Notes: generated by a model from the letters alone, not told the origin. A DNA stretch of 56,713 bases from CAYJBH01 sp964368815 (GCA_964368815.1 CAYJDA010000013.1:1-56713); one strand, 5' to 3'. Shown: positions 36,390 to 46,847, counted from the stretch's first letter. Numbers and translations: made by a program.

Positions 36390-37505
36390 ATGAAAACACA
36401 ACTTAAGTACGTCAACTTTTATAACAATTTGTTACTTAAAGGTTTTATTGATGGCTTTGAAGCCGATAAAAATAACAACCTTCATATTACAGATTGTGAT
36501 GAGGCGTGTTATATTACTCCTTTTTTCGATACATCGGATGAAGATTGTAGCTATAACCGGCTTGTTGTTGAGGGCGAATTTAATAATTTGCGCTTAGAGG
36601 TTGTGGTTGCGGCAACAAATGATCTCGATGTGTATTATAATGACAAGCCGGTGAGACTTGATGCTTTATTGTCTTCCAAAGAGGTGTCGATTGAAGAAAA
36701 GGGGAGAATGCTCTGTGAGCTTTCGCATGTTCGTGCTATCGATACTCAGGATATTATTTTGCACTCCTTAACCGGACGATACGTTTTTGTTTACGTATCT
36801 GTACTGCTGAAAGAGGACGCGAAAGCGAGAATCGATGGTATTACACTTGAATTTCCAAAATATACATTTACCGAATACCTACCGGAAATTTATCAGGGTG
36901 ATGAGTTTTTTGATAGGTATGTAGCTGTCCTCCAGTCAAAGTATCTTGATATTGAGCGCAAAATTGATGAGCTGGAAAGAATGCTCGATTACGAAAAAGC
37001 AGATAGAGATAATATCATTCGTTTGTCATCCTGGCTTGGAATGGATGAGCATTCAAAACTTTTTACGGCGGAACAAATTCGTTATATGATTAAAAATCTT
37101 GATGTTTTTCAGGGCGGTAAAGGAACCCGTAAAACACTTGAGGAGGTAATTAAACTTGCAACCGGAGTCGAAGCACATATAGTTGAAAATTTTCAATGGA
37201 GTCGTTTTGTTGGAAATCCAACTGCTAAAAAACTATCTATGGAGCTTTATGGAGATACACGAAATCATTTCTCAGTTATATTAAATCTTTCTAAAGATAC
37301 CGATAAATTAAATATCTCGGAAGTTGAACTTGAAAAGCTGATAGAGAGTTATAGCGGAATAGGAACAAGATTTAAACTTATATGTCTTAGAAAGGCCTTC
37401 CATACCGACACACATTGCTATGTTGGGGTGAACAGTCACCTTTCTACACCGCAAACTGCGACAGTTGATGGTATTAGTCTGGGTGGTTATGTAGTGGTCG
37501 GTTAA
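36390..37505 (+). CDS. Phage tail protein I-like baseplate protein
   Basis: A 371-aa protein. The C-terminal ~200 residues match P2 gpI-like CIS proteins: FTEYLPEIYQGDEFFDRYVA, VLQSKYLDIERKIDELERML, ADRDNIIRLSSWLGMDEH, and FQGGKGTRKTLEEVIKLATG. The N-terminal ~165 residues are beta-rich (LNNLLLKGFIDGFEA-like opening, LRLEVVVAATNDLDVYYND). gpI proteins anchor fibres to the baseplate, but no fibre gene follows; GTPase genes do. RBS AAGGAGA, 11 bp after wedge 2. Confidence 0.88.
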   Translation: MKTQLKYVNFYNNLLLKGFIDGFEADKNNNLHITDCDEACYITPFFDTSDEDCSYNRLVVEGEFNNLRLEVVVAATNDLDVYYNDKPVRLDALLSSKEVSIEEKGRMLCELSHVRAIDTQDIILHSLTGRYVFVYVSVLLKEDAKARIDGITLEFPKYTFTEYLPEIYQGDEFFDRYVAVLQSKYLDIERKIDELERMLDYEKADRDNIIRLSSWLGMDEHSKLFTAEQIRYMIKNLDVFQGGKGTRKTLEEVIKLATGVEAHIVENFQWSRFVGNPTAKKLSMELYGDTRNHFSVILNLSKDTDKLNISEVELEKLIESYSGIGTRFKLICLRKAFHTDTHCYVGVNSHLSTPQTATVDGISLGGYVVVG

Positions 37506-37544
37506 TAATTTTATCGTTATTTTTTACATTATTCGGAGGGTGAA

Positions 37545-39125
37545 TTGCAGGATCTACGTGCCCAGGTAGAACAAATTAAAGAAATTGCTGAAAGAAACGA
37601 CATAGAAATATTGTCGCAGGTAGAAATTTTAAACTTCATTTGGTCTTACTCTACAGTATTACCGATAATAGGAGCCTTTAACGCTGGAAAAAGCTCGGTA
37701 TTAAATGCTTTGTTGGGGCAAAATCTATTACCCACCGGAATTATACCTCAGGTGTGTCCGCCGGTTGAGTTGATGTATGGAGACAACTCGCTATCCTTAA
37801 TTAGAGGTGAGGTAAAACAATCAGTTGATCTTTCGGTGCTTCGTGATAAGAGTATCTCGCTTGATGGGGTAACTCGTATTGAATTGCGCTATAAAAATGC
37901 GTTACTAAATAGTATACAAAATATAAAAATTGTTGATTTGCCGGGATATGGATCGGGAATAGAAAAACATGATAGATGGATACGCAACTACCTACTTAAC
38001 TGTAATAGTTATCTATTAGTTGTCGCTGCTGATGAACCAACATTAAAGCACTCCTTTATACAGATGTTACAGAGCTTTCCCAGTAATTCGAAGCAGGTAT
38101 TTGTTTTACTAACAAAATGTGATAAAATTCCACAGGATGAAGTTCAACAGTGTAAAAAGTTTATTAGCGATACAATTAAAAAATTTTTAGCGGCAAAACA
38201 TGTATGGATTGCTGCGGTGTCTATCGAACCGCCATATGAAACCTTTGAGCTTAAAGAGCTGTTGCATCAACTAAATAAATATCTTGCTGGCGAAAACGAG
38301 ACAGTGTTTTCGGTGCAGTGTCTTAATACATGTAGATATTTAAAAACCGTTTTGAAAAATGAAGTGGTTTCTCGTGAGCTTACAGTGCCGGAGCGGCAAA
38401 GTTTGCTTTACCGCTATGCTGAGCAGGTAACATATCTGAAGAAAAGTATCGACCAGACAGCATTAGAGCTGGAAAGCTCTTTGTTGCAGGCAATTTCTGA
38501 TGTTCAAAAACATCTTGTTAACGACATGACAGATATTGTTGAGCCGATAAGACTTCTCGGTATTTCAGGTCAAGACATTAAAAGCTTTATAATCGGACTT
38601 TTACCGGCGTTTATTAATAAAGAAATTCGGTTTTATATATTTCCGCTTTTTTCAGCACAGCAAAAGAAACTTAATAGCCTTTTTGTGCTGAGCGAAATGG
38701 AAGAAAGCCAGATAAATATTGAAGTAAACGATCTTATATCCGAAATATTAGCTGTTGTTTTAGAAAAAGAGGAATATTTTTTAGGTAATATTAACGTCTT
38801 AACAAGTAGAATTAACAGGAAGGTTAAAAAAGAGGATGCAGAGTTAATAATAGCCGAACTTTTGGTTCCGGAAATATTAAATCATATCGAAATATGCATC
38901 CAAGGCGGATTAAGTAGATACATTATATCCTATAAAAGCATGATACATGATCAACTTGCCCCCATTAAAAACGCAGAAGAAAGAATGAAAAACAGTCTTT
39001 CACAAGGAGATATATCAAAAAGTTCTGATAATAAAAAGTGTGTTGAGGACCTAAAGAAAGATATAGAAATATTAGATAACCTTATCAATATTTTCACGGG
39101 TGAGGTAATAAATGAAGGAAAATAA
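37545..39125 (+). CDS. Dynamin-family GTPase 1
   Basis: A 526-aa large GTPase. G1 GAFNAGKS (43-50), G3 DLPGYG, and G4 TKCDK are all present, as is a threonine in the expected G2 region (LPTGIIPQVCPP). The rest is helical (dynamin-like stalk). A moderately hydrophobic stretch (IIGLLPAFINKEIRFYIFPL) could be a membrane-contacting paddle. The start is TTG, close after CGGAGGG. Dynamin-like proteins bind and remodel membranes; paired bacterial GTPases often act as a heteromer. Overlap with the next gene is 14 bp. Its position as the tail of the CIS operon suggests a role in envelope events. Confidence 0.85.
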   Translation: MQDLRAQVEQIKEIAERNDIEILSQVEILNFIWSYSTVLPIIGAFNAGKSSVLNALLGQNLLPTGIIPQVCPPVELMYGDNSLSLIRGEVKQSVDLSVLRDKSISLDGVTRIELRYKNALLNSIQNIKIVDLPGYGSGIEKHDRWIRNYLLNCNSYLLVVAADEPTLKHSFIQMLQSFPSNSKQVFVLLTKCDKIPQDEVQQCKKFISDTIKKFLAAKHVWIAAVSIEPPYETFELKELLHQLNKYLAGENETVFSVQCLNTCRYLKTVLKNEVVSRELTVPERQSLLYRYAEQVTYLKKSIDQTALELESSLLQAISDVQKHLVNDMTDIVEPIRLLGISGQDIKSFIIGLLPAFINKEIRFYIFPLFSAQQKKLNSLFVLSEMEESQINIEVNDLISEILAVVLEKEEYFLGNINVLTSRINRKVKKEDAELIIAELLVPEILNHIEICIQGGLSRYIISYKSMIHDQLAPIKNAEERMKNSLSQGDISKSSDNKKCVEDLKKDIEILDNLINIFTGEVINEGK

Positions 39126-41214
39126 AAATTCATTTCGAGAAGAACAACACCGTAGATTTACCGAACATATTGATGAAATTTATCATGGCTTGATGCCATA
39201 TCAAAAATATTTGGATATAAACGGAATTAATGAGATAAAGGAAAATTTCATTAAAAAAACATCAGAATTTTTTGATGAAAACCGAAGATTTAACATTGCT
39301 GTTATAGGACAGGTAAAGGCAGGTAAATCCTCCTTTTTAAATGCACTTCTTTTTAATACAAGGTCGATACTTCCTCATGCAGTTACACCTAAAACATCAA
39401 CCTTAACAATGATTGAGTACTCAAAAACAAACAGCTTGTTTATAGAGTTTTATGATGTGTATGAATGGGCAGAAATTAAAAAAACCGCTCGACTGAGTTT
39501 TGATACCCCGCAAACCGAAGCAGCAAGAGATATATTAGCGATGGCTGATAACAGTAATGTATCAGTTAATGAATGTCTTGAAATGCAACAAAAAGAAATA
39601 AAAGTTAGAAAACTCGACGAGCTTAACGAACTTTTAGAGAGTTATGTTGGCGTGAGCGGAGATTACACGCCCTATGTGAAGAATGTAAGACTTGGTGTTA
39701 ATATTCCGATTATTAAGGATATAACAATTGTGGATACTCCCGGGTTAAATGATCCGGTTCCCTCCAGAAGAATTAAAACTCAGGAGTTCATCGAACGATG
39801 TGATGCTGCATTTTTTCTAAGCCGTGCCGGTTATTTTTTAAATAGTGATGATGTTGATCTTATCAGCTCGCAATTACCTCAAAAAGGAATTAAAAAACTT
39901 GTTTTGGTTGGAAGTCAATACGACAATGTTTTGATGGACGCCATGCGTGAGGGGGACGATTACAAAACAGTTGATGCCGACCTTAAGGCACAGCTTACTA
40001 AAAGGGCTGGGCAGTGTATCGATAAGATGATGGAATCCCTATCTGATGCGGGATGTTCTGCAGAGGTTATTAAGGTTGTTAGTGAATGCAGAACGCCGTA
40101 TTATATATCTTCAATGGCTAAAGAGATGGCGGTTAATTACAAAAGTAATGATTACAGTAAACTTGCTACACATGTATTAAAAAAACTTTCGGAGTTTACC
40201 GAGCTTAACATGGAAACATTGGTAGAAATATCAGGTTTTAATGCCGTTAACAATCTGTTCACAGAGATGTTAGAGCAGAAAAATGAATTGTTAAATAGCA
40301 AAGCGGCTTCTTTCGTTGTTGTGGCGAACAGCGAATTAAAGCAACTCCTCTATAATTTATCCAATGAACTTATTGCCGAGAAAAATGAGCTTTCAAACAA
40401 TACATTAGAAAAACAAAAGCGAGAAATAGCCGCTATTAACGATACAATTAATGATATAAAAAATAAAATTAATATAATCTTTGAATCGGTTTACAGTGAT
40501 GTGGAGCAAAATTCGTATAGCAGTGCCACACTGTTGTTTAACAGTCGTGAAAAAATAAAACCATCAGTTAATACCGGTGTTGAAGTAGTTAACATTGGTA
40601 TTGATGTTAGTGATAAAGTTTGGTGGAACCCTTTTAGCTGGAAAAAGACCCATAAAGAATATATTACACAACAAAAGACATATGAATATTCACGGGTGAA
40701 AGATGTATTTGATGAAATACAATTTATTGAGGACAGTGCCGCAAAATTATATGGGTCGTTAGAGAAAGAACTATTGTTTTCAAGCTTTTTGAGAGAGCAG
40801 CTTATAAAGGAGCTTTTACCTTTTGCTAACGAAAATGAAATAAATATTGAATCAGTTTTATCATCTTCGTTCGGAAGATTAATATTCCCAAGTTTGTCAC
40901 TCGATTTTACAGCTGAAAAAAAAGAGCTTAAAAGTAAATTCAGTAATGATATTATCAACGATGAAGAGGCAACAGAGTTGATAATATATTCTGAAAAATT
41001 GGTTAGATCTATGCTGGATGATATCAATGAAAATCTATTGAAAAACATTCGTTCTTTCGTTGACTCTACAAAAAAGGCGAGCGAGCATCTTGCAAACGCA
41101 ATGCTAAAAAAAGAATACGAAAAACGCACAATTGTTATGAGTGAATACGACGAGGCATTAAAGTCGCTACAAAATAGGCAGGAAGCCATTGAACTAATTT
41201 CGAACTATTTATAA
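39112..41214 (+). CDS. Dynamin-family GTPase 2
   Basis: A 700-aa large GTPase. G1 GQVKAGKS (66-73), a G2 threonine in AVTPKTSTLTMIEYS, and G3 DTPGLNDP are clear. The G4 position reads VGSQYDNV, so the usual T/NKxD is altered. Long helical and coiled-coil regions follow (LIAEKNELSNNTLEKQKREI; EKRTIVMSEYDEALKSLQNR). No strong transmembrane helix. It starts inside the 3' end of GTPase 1 and is last in the operon; a terminator follows about 30 bp later. Co-translation supports a heteromeric pair. Confidence 0.85.
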   Translation: MKENKNSFREEQHRRFTEHIDEIYHGLMPYQKYLDINGINEIKENFIKKTSEFFDENRRFNIAVIGQVKAGKSSFLNALLFNTRSILPHAVTPKTSTLTMIEYSKTNSLFIEFYDVYEWAEIKKTARLSFDTPQTEAARDILAMADNSNVSVNECLEMQQKEIKVRKLDELNELLESYVGVSGDYTPYVKNVRLGVNIPIIKDITIVDTPGLNDPVPSRRIKTQEFIERCDAAFFLSRAGYFLNSDDVDLISSQLPQKGIKKLVLVGSQYDNVLMDAMREGDDYKTVDADLKAQLTKRAGQCIDKMMESLSDAGCSAEVIKVVSECRTPYYISSMAKEMAVNYKSNDYSKLATHVLKKLSEFTELNMETLVEISGFNAVNNLFTEMLEQKNELLNSKAASFVVVANSELKQLLYNLSNELIAEKNELSNNTLEKQKREIAAINDTINDIKNKINIIFESVYSDVEQNSYSSATLLFNSREKIKPSVNTGVEVVNIGIDVSDKVWWNPFSWKKTHKEYITQQKTYEYSRVKDVFDEIQFIEDSAAKLYGSLEKELLFSSFLREQLIKELLPFANENEINIESVLSSSFGRLIFPSLSLDFTAEKKELKSKFSNDIINDEEATELIIYSEKLVRSMLDDINENLLKNIRSFVDSTKKASEHLANAMLKKEYEKRTIVMSEYDEALKSLQNRQEAIELISNYL

Positions 41215-41246
41215 CCAGTACTATTGCCACTAAAAACAACATTGAG

Positions 41247-41277
41247 TACAGCTGCCGAAACGGTGGCTGTATTTTTT
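41247..41277 (+). terminator. Intrinsic terminator of the CIS operon
   Basis: TACAGCTGCC (41247-41256) pairs with GGTGGCTGTA (41262-41271, one G-T pair) across a 5-nt loop, followed by TTTTTT. It ends the CIS-GTPase transcript before the type VII operon. Confidence 0.85.
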
Positions 41278-41297
41278 GTGCAAACTTAGCAATGGTA

Positions 41298-41325
41298 TTG
41301 ACTAAATTTGCATAAAATATATAAA
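41298..41325 (+). promoter_or_regulatory. Predicted promoter of the type VII secretion operon
   Basis: TTGACT (41298-41303), 16-nt spacer, TATAAA (41320-41325). A second TATAAT lies at 41393-41398 without a good -35 partner. No lux-box-like dyad is present here, so control may differ from the CIS operon. Confidence 0.5.
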
Positions 41326-41431
41326 AAAATTATTATATATTAATCTAACCTTTAGTTACTATTATGTTATTAGTGAAAATAGTATAATAGAGGTAAACAA
41401 GGGAGAAATTGTATTTTTATGAGGTGTTATA

Positions 41432-42136
41432 ATGAACGATAATTTAAACAATAATGGCGCTCCATCCAGCGACGAAACCTCGGCATTATTTGTTTCAGCG
41501 AGAAAAAAACAGTTAGCCGAACAGGAACAACAGCGTATTGCCGCTGAAAAAGAGGCAGCACGTATTGCCGCTGAAGCTGAAGTTCGCCGTTTGGAAGCTG
41601 AGGTTGAAGAGAGAAAAAGAAGGGCACAGGAAGACGCAATAAAAATTCAACAGGAGGAGGAAGAGCGCCGGCGAATGGCTGACGTTGAGAAAGCAAGAAT
41701 AAATGCAGAAATTCGCTCGGCAGGTCAAAGGCAGCCGGGTGCTCCGAATGTAGCAAGAGGAAGCACAATTTCGGATAAAAAGAATTTTAACATATCCGAG
41801 CTTATTAACTCAATTGTTTCGGATAAAAAGAAATTGATAATAGTTTGTGCTTGTGCTGCAGCAATAATATTGGCCATAATTCTTGCGATAGTTTTTGGAG
41901 CTACAGGTTCAGAAGCAAGATTTTCTCACAGCTTTGATGATGAAGTTTATATTGTATTGAATGAAGATGGAACAACATATGGAGTTTCTCCCGAATATCT
42001 TGAGTTTGAAGGAACCTGGACATCTGACGGAAGTTACGTATATGTGCAATCGGATAACTATAATATTACCCTAACCGTTCTTTCTGATACAATAGTTGAA
42101 GACCCCAATTACGAAGGAGAGTTCATCCTAAAGTAG
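41432..42136 (+). CDS. Coiled-coil single-pass membrane protein of the T7SS operon
   Basis: A 234-aa protein. Residues ~25-100 form a highly charged Ala/Glu/Arg coiled coil (AAEKEAARIAAEAEVRRLEA). A transmembrane helix follows at ~135-156 (LIIVCACAAAIILAIILAIV). The C-terminal ~75 residues form a small beta domain (VYIVLNEDGTTYGVSPEYLE, FEGTWTSDGSYVYVQSDNYN) of the lipocalin-like type seen in clostridial exported proteins. The likely topology is coiled coil in the cytosol and beta domain outside. It is first in the operon and could stand in for a missing T7SS membrane component such as EssB; that is inference. The ATG follows GAGGTG. Confidence 0.7.
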   Translation: MNDNLNNNGAPSSDETSALFVSARKKQLAEQEQQRIAAEKEAARIAAEAEVRRLEAEVEERKRRAQEDAIKIQQEEEERRRMADVEKARINAEIRSAGQRQPGAPNVARGSTISDKKNFNISELINSIVSDKKKLIIVCACAAAIILAIILAIVFGATGSEARFSHSFDDEVYIVLNEDGTTYGVSPEYLEFEGTWTSDGSYVYVQSDNYNITLTVLSDTIVEDPNYEGEFILK

Positions 42137-42197
42137 ATTGTAATGAACTTTAAAAATTAATAAATTTATGTAAAGGTAATAATAATTTAGGAGAAAA

Positions 42198-45100
42198 ATG
42201 ATGAGCAATCTATTATTGACCACCGTTTTTGAAAATGGATTTCAGGAAATATATCTCCCAAGTGTTGATAATAAATCCCACCCTGTAGAGATACGCCCCT
42301 CTATAAGTGGTCTTAGTGAGGACGTAGTTTTATATCTTGAGGTTTGGAGTGGCGTGTGGACACTAAAAGGAAGTTCGCAATACATAATAACCATCGATGA
42401 AACGGTGGTTAATGAAGCTGTTTTAGAGCAGGGGATGTTGCTGAACTGTACGGTAAGAGGAACAGAGGTTGTTTTTTCGCTTACGGTAGACATAGCTGAC
42501 CCGGGAAATACAACATTTGATAAATACTATTTTGATATACAGACTCTCCCGTTTGTTACGATTGGTAGCGCAATCAATGGAAATACAATTGTTTACGGTA
42601 ATCGCTTTTGTTCTCCGACACATGCTGAAATTAACAGCGCAGACGGTAAAGTTTTTGCTGAAGACAAAAACAGCGTAAACGGAACCTTTGTAAACGGAAG
42701 GTTGCTTACACAAAAGCAACAGCTTTCATATGGGGATGTTATCTATGTTGTTGGACTGAAGATAGTTTTTCTCGGAAATGTTTTAGCAGTTAATAACCCA
42801 AAAGGTGAGTGTAGTGTAAACGAACAGCGTTTAAAAAGTATAAAAATTAATCCTACACCGGTAGATGAAAATGAAATCACGACACCTGTTGAACATCAAT
42901 ATTTTTTACGTACTCCCCGTAAGGTTGAATTGCTGGACCGTGAAACCTTTAGCATAGAACGTGCACCGTCAAAATCCACTCATAAACAACAACCTTTATT
43001 TATGACCTTAGGCCCGTCCTTTACCATGGTGATACCAATGTTAGCAGGCACTATGATAAGCAGTGGTGGAACAAATATTGCAGGAGCGTTGGTGATGTCG
43101 CTTGGTGCTGCGGTTATCGGGGGTGGCTGGGCAGTTCTAAATATCAGGTATAATCGTAATGAAGCCACTAACACCGAAGCAAATAGAGTTTCGAGCTATA
43201 ACGAGTATCTCGGTAAAATGACAGCACAGATAGAAGAAAGAATAGCATACAATAAAAATGTTCTTTATAAGATGTTACCTGAAGCAGGGGAGGCTGTATC
43301 TTTCGCTTTTGATGAAAGCCCAAGACTTTGGGAAAAGAGTAGCGTTCATGAAGACTTTTTACATGTAACATTCGGTAGCTGTAACATCCCTTCCTTTAAT
43401 GAGATACAGATACCAAAGGAGCAGGGTGTTGTTGCGTATGACCCGTTAAACGACAATCTTACCGAGATAAAGTCAAGGTTGCAAAATATTACAAATATAC
43501 CGTCGGAACTCTCGCTTACTGATAATATGATGGTTGGAATAGTTAGTAGATCCCGACAAACTGCGTTAAGCCTTGTTAGGGTGCTAACTTCTCAAATAAC
43601 GGCACTACATCCGTATACCGAGCTACGTACTGCATTCATTTATCCAATGCATGAGCTGGACTCATGGGATCATACAAGATATTTTCCGCATGCCTGGTCG
43701 CCTGATGGAAGCATACGTATGATAGCAAATGATAAAAATACTGTTGGTGATGTTTTATACTTCCTTTCAACAGTAGTTCGTGACCGTATTGAAAAATATA
43801 AAGATAAAAAAGTTGAGGAAAAAATTCTTCCTCATTATGTAGTAGTTATAGGCGATCTTTCACTAATTGAAAATGAACCTATGGCAAAATATTTACTTTC
43901 TCCAACCGAAGAGCTCGGAATTACAGTTGTGCTTCCTGTAAGCTCAACCGATAAATTACCGGCTGCCTGTAGTGCTATTATTAGAAATGATGAAGACTAT
44001 CAGGGCTTTTACAGCACATCTGGTTCATTTGAAGAGCGGTCGTCGGTACAGTTTACCTCGATGTCGGTTGCCACTATGAACAATTTTTCACGCAAGCTTT
44101 CAGGATTTAAGCTACGAGAATTAAATTCATCCGCTGCAATACCTGAAATATTAACCTTCCTGGATATGTATAAAACTTCGAGGGTTGAGGAGCTTGAAGT
44201 TCTGAAAAAATGGTTAGATAACCGTACTTACGAAAGTATGAAGGCTATGGTTGGGTATAAATCAGGTGGAATGCCGCTATATCTCGATATTCATGAGAAA
44301 TATCATGGCCCCCATGGTCTTGTTGCAGGTACTACCGGTTCCGGTAAATCTGAAACATTACAGAGTTACATTCTATCTCTCGCAATAAACTACCACCCAC
44401 ATGAGGTTGCGTTTATCCTTATTGATTATAAAGGCGGTGGTATGGCTCAGAGCTTTATCGGCCTTCCTCATCTTGCAGGAGTTATTACCAACCTTGGCGG
44501 AAATGCAACTGATAGGGCATTGCTCTCAATAAATGCAGAAATTAAACATCGTCAAAAAGTTTTTAACGATTATAAAGTGAAGCACATAGATGCATATATT
44601 GAGCTATTTCGTTCAGGTGTTGCATCAGAGCCCATGCCGCACCTTCTGATAATTGCCGATGAGTTTGCCGAGCTTAAAAAGGAACAGCCGGAGTTTGTTC
44701 GTGCCCTGGTATCGGCCGCACGCGTTGGCCGCTCATTAGGTGTAAATTTAATTCTTGCAACCCAAAAACCTTCCGGCGTTGTTGACGATGAAATCTGGTC
44801 GAATACACGTTTTAGACTTTGTTTGAGAGTTGCAGATAAGCAGGATTCCTCAGAAATGCTAAAGCGTCCCGATGCAGCATTCATTACCGGAACGGGTCGT
44901 GGATACTTCCAGGTAGGAAATGATGAAATATTTGATGAATTTCAAAGCGGTTGGTCCGGAGCTGAATATCAGCCGGAAATCCCATTTAACGACAATAAAA
45001 ATTCAAAGGTTGAGCTAATAAATCTTATAGGTAAAAATGCTGTTCCGAAAAAGAAAAGCAAGAAAAAAAGCGATAACATTGCCAAGGTTACTCAGCTTGA

Positions 45101-46820
45101 TGCGATTGTAAAACATCTAAATAATATTGCAGATGTAAACAATATTTCAAAGCTTCGTCAAATCTGGTTAGATCCGCTACCAACAAATATTTACCTCGAA
45201 CAGTTAAAGCCGATACAAAGACCGGATGGTTTTTCACTGGTTTTACCGGTTGGTTATGCCGACAGTCCTGAAACCCAGAGCCAGTTTGCGGTTTCTGTAG
45301 ACTTTATCCGTGACGGACATCTGCTTATCTGCGGTAGTGCGGGAAGCGGAAAAACAACACTTCTTCAAACGATTATATATAGTGCTGTTACCGGGTATAC
45401 ATCGGATGAGGTAAATATCTATATTGCCGATTTCTCCAGCCGAACAATGACAGTTTTTGCTGACCTTCCTCACGTAGGCGGAGTTATGTTTGAAGGCGAA
45501 GACGAAAAGATTGAGCAGGTTATAGACCTGTTGAAGAATACACTTTCGGAACGTAAAAATAAGTTCAGCCAACTTGGAATCGGTTCTTATCGTGATTATA
45601 TTACACAGGCTAATGATTGCCCTGCAGTTATAATGATAATTGATAACTACGTTGCATTTGCTGATTCTTATGATCGTTATGAAGATACACTTATACAGCT
45701 CAGCCGTGAGGCTGCAAGCTATGGTATTTACATAATACTAACAATTAATAATGTTGGAGATCTTCGCGGAAGACTAAGGCAGAATTTTACAAACGGTATT
45801 GCATTGCAGTTAAGCGATAAGTTTGAATATGAGTCGGTTATCGGAACTAGAAGCGAAATATTGCCGGATGACCGAACACCTGGCCGTGGACTTATTAAAG
45901 CGCCTCAACCGATTGAGTTTCAGGTTGCACTCTGCGTGAAGGAAGAACCCGGGTCAAGCCCTGCTCAAACCTTGCGAAAAAAATTCTTAGACCTAAAAAG
46001 CGAGAAAGGCGTTAAAAAACTTGGCGCCAAAGTTGAGGGAATAATCTGTGAAGAATTTGTTGCAAGTAAAGACGTTAAAGGCTTAGATGCTTATCACATA
46101 GCTATCGGAATAAATAGCGATACGCATGAGCTTTTTACCGCAGACCTCGACAAAAATTTCTGCTATACAATAAGTGGGTTTGCAGAGACTGGCAGAAAAC
46201 AGTTAATGAAATCTATAGCATTACAGGCGAAGGATAAAGGCTGTAGAATGTTCCTGTTTGATGCTGTAAATTCAGAGCTTGAAGCACTATCGATTTTCGA
46301 AAAAGTTTGCCACAATGATGAAGAGTTGTTTGCATTAATGGAATCTATTCTTGTTGGAGAATTTACAAGGAGAAACGCAGTTGTAAACGACGCAAGAGAT
46401 GCTGGCAAAAATGTTTGTGATGCTATGAAGGATGAACAGCGAATAGTTCTTTTTATCGGAGATATGAATCTGTTCATGCAGGCGGTATACAGTCAAAATG
46501 TGAAAATGAATGAGTTCCTCGAGATTGCATTAACTAAGGGTAAAGACCATAAGATAAATATGTTTGCATTAATGTTGCCGGATGATTATTTCGACAATGC
46601 AAGATTTGAGCTAATGAGAATATGGTCGGCACATAATACCGGAACCCATCTTGGCGGCATGTTTGACCAACAGGGTGCCTTAAGCTTTGATATGTCAGCA
46701 TCAGATGGAGCAAGACAGCTTTCGCCCGGAATAGGTTACACATCTTCAGATAAAGAACAGGACGACAAGCTTGTAAAAATTGTTACCCCACTTTCACAGA
46801 CCTCTACCGATGCAATTTAA
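42198..46820 (+). CDS. essC: Type VII secretion FtsK/SpoIIIE ATPase, EssC/YukBA-like
   Basis: A 1540-aa motor ATPase that drives WXG100 export. Residues ~1-95 are a degenerate FHA-like domain. Residues ~115-195 are an FHA domain (SPTHAEI, NSVNGTFVNG). Two transmembrane helices span ~263-315. Three FtsK-type modules follow. D1 has Walker A GTTGSGKS (711-718), LIDYKGGGMA and Walker B LLIIADEFAEL. D2 has GSAGSGKT (~1046-1053) and AVIMIIDNY. D3 (~1326) has GFAETGRK in place of a Walker A and is probably inactive. This is the domain plan of Firmicutes EssC. ATG 42201 is an equally good start (AGGAG spacing 7). The YukD gene follows after 27 bp. Confidence 0.93.
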   Translation: MMSNLLLTTVFENGFQEIYLPSVDNKSHPVEIRPSISGLSEDVVLYLEVWSGVWTLKGSSQYIITIDETVVNEAVLEQGMLLNCTVRGTEVVFSLTVDIADPGNTTFDKYYFDIQTLPFVTIGSAINGNTIVYGNRFCSPTHAEINSADGKVFAEDKNSVNGTFVNGRLLTQKQQLSYGDVIYVVGLKIVFLGNVLAVNNPKGECSVNEQRLKSIKINPTPVDENEITTPVEHQYFLRTPRKVELLDRETFSIERAPSKSTHKQQPLFMTLGPSFTMVIPMLAGTMISSGGTNIAGALVMSLGAAVIGGGWAVLNIRYNRNEATNTEANRVSSYNEYLGKMTAQIEERIAYNKNVLYKMLPEAGEAVSFAFDESPRLWEKSSVHEDFLHVTFGSCNIPSFNEIQIPKEQGVVAYDPLNDNLTEIKSRLQNITNIPSELSLTDNMMVGIVSRSRQTALSLVRVLTSQITALHPYTELRTAFIYPMHELDSWDHTRYFPHAWSPDGSIRMIANDKNTVGDVLYFLSTVVRDRIEKYKDKKVEEKILPHYVVVIGDLSLIENEPMAKYLLSPTEELGITVVLPVSSTDKLPAACSAIIRNDEDYQGFYSTSGSFEERSSVQFTSMSVATMNNFSRKLSGFKLRELNSSAAIPEILTFLDMYKTSRVEELEVLKKWLDNRTYESMKAMVGYKSGGMPLYLDIHEKYHGPHGLVAGTTGSGKSETLQSYILSLAINYHPHEVAFILIDYKGGGMAQSFIGLPHLAGVITNLGGNATDRALLSINAEIKHRQKVFNDYKVKHIDAYIELFRSGVASEPMPHLLIIADEFAELKKEQPEFVRALVSAARVGRSLGVNLILATQKPSGVVDDEIWSNTRFRLCLRVADKQDSSEMLKRPDAAFITGTGRGYFQVGNDEIFDEFQSGWSGAEYQPEIPFNDNKNSKVELINLIGKNAVPKKKSKKKSDNIAKVTQLDAIVKHLNNIADVNNISKLRQIWLDPLPTNIYLEQLKPIQRPDGFSLVLPVGYADSPETQSQFAVSVDFIRDGHLLICGSAGSGKTTLLQTIIYSAVTGYTSDEVNIYIADFSSRTMTVFADLPHVGGVMFEGEDEKIEQVIDLLKNTLSERKNKFSQLGIGSYRDYITQANDCPAVIMIIDNYVAFADSYDRYEDTLIQLSREAASYGIYIILTINNVGDLRGRLRQNFTNGIALQLSDKFEYESVIGTRSEILPDDRTPGRGLIKAPQPIEFQVALCVKEEPGSSPAQTLRKKFLDLKSEKGVKKLGAKVEGIICEEFVASKDVKGLDAYHIAIGINSDTHELFTADLDKNFCYTISGFAETGRKQLMKSIALQAKDKGCRMFLFDAVNSELEALSIFEKVCHNDEELFALMESILVGEFTRRNAVVNDARDAGKNVCDAMKDEQRIVLFIGDMNLFMQAVYSQNVKMNEFLEIALTKGKDHKINMFALMLPDDYFDNARFELMRIWSAHNTGTHLGGMFDQQGALSFDMSASDGARQLSPGIGYTSSDKEQDDKLVKIVTPLSQTSTDAI

Positions 46821-46847
46821 TAGAATTATCGAAAGGAGATAAATAAA

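Noticed and set aside
40491..41189. 232-aa minus-strand ORF
   Set aside because: Lies fully inside GTPase 2; its Ser/Phe-rich composition is a shadow of Lys/Glu-rich coding on the other strand.
41247..41271. TACAG...CTGTA as a second lux-box-like site before the T7SS operon
   Set aside because: The half-sites are in the opposite order and form the stem of an intrinsic terminator with a T-run.
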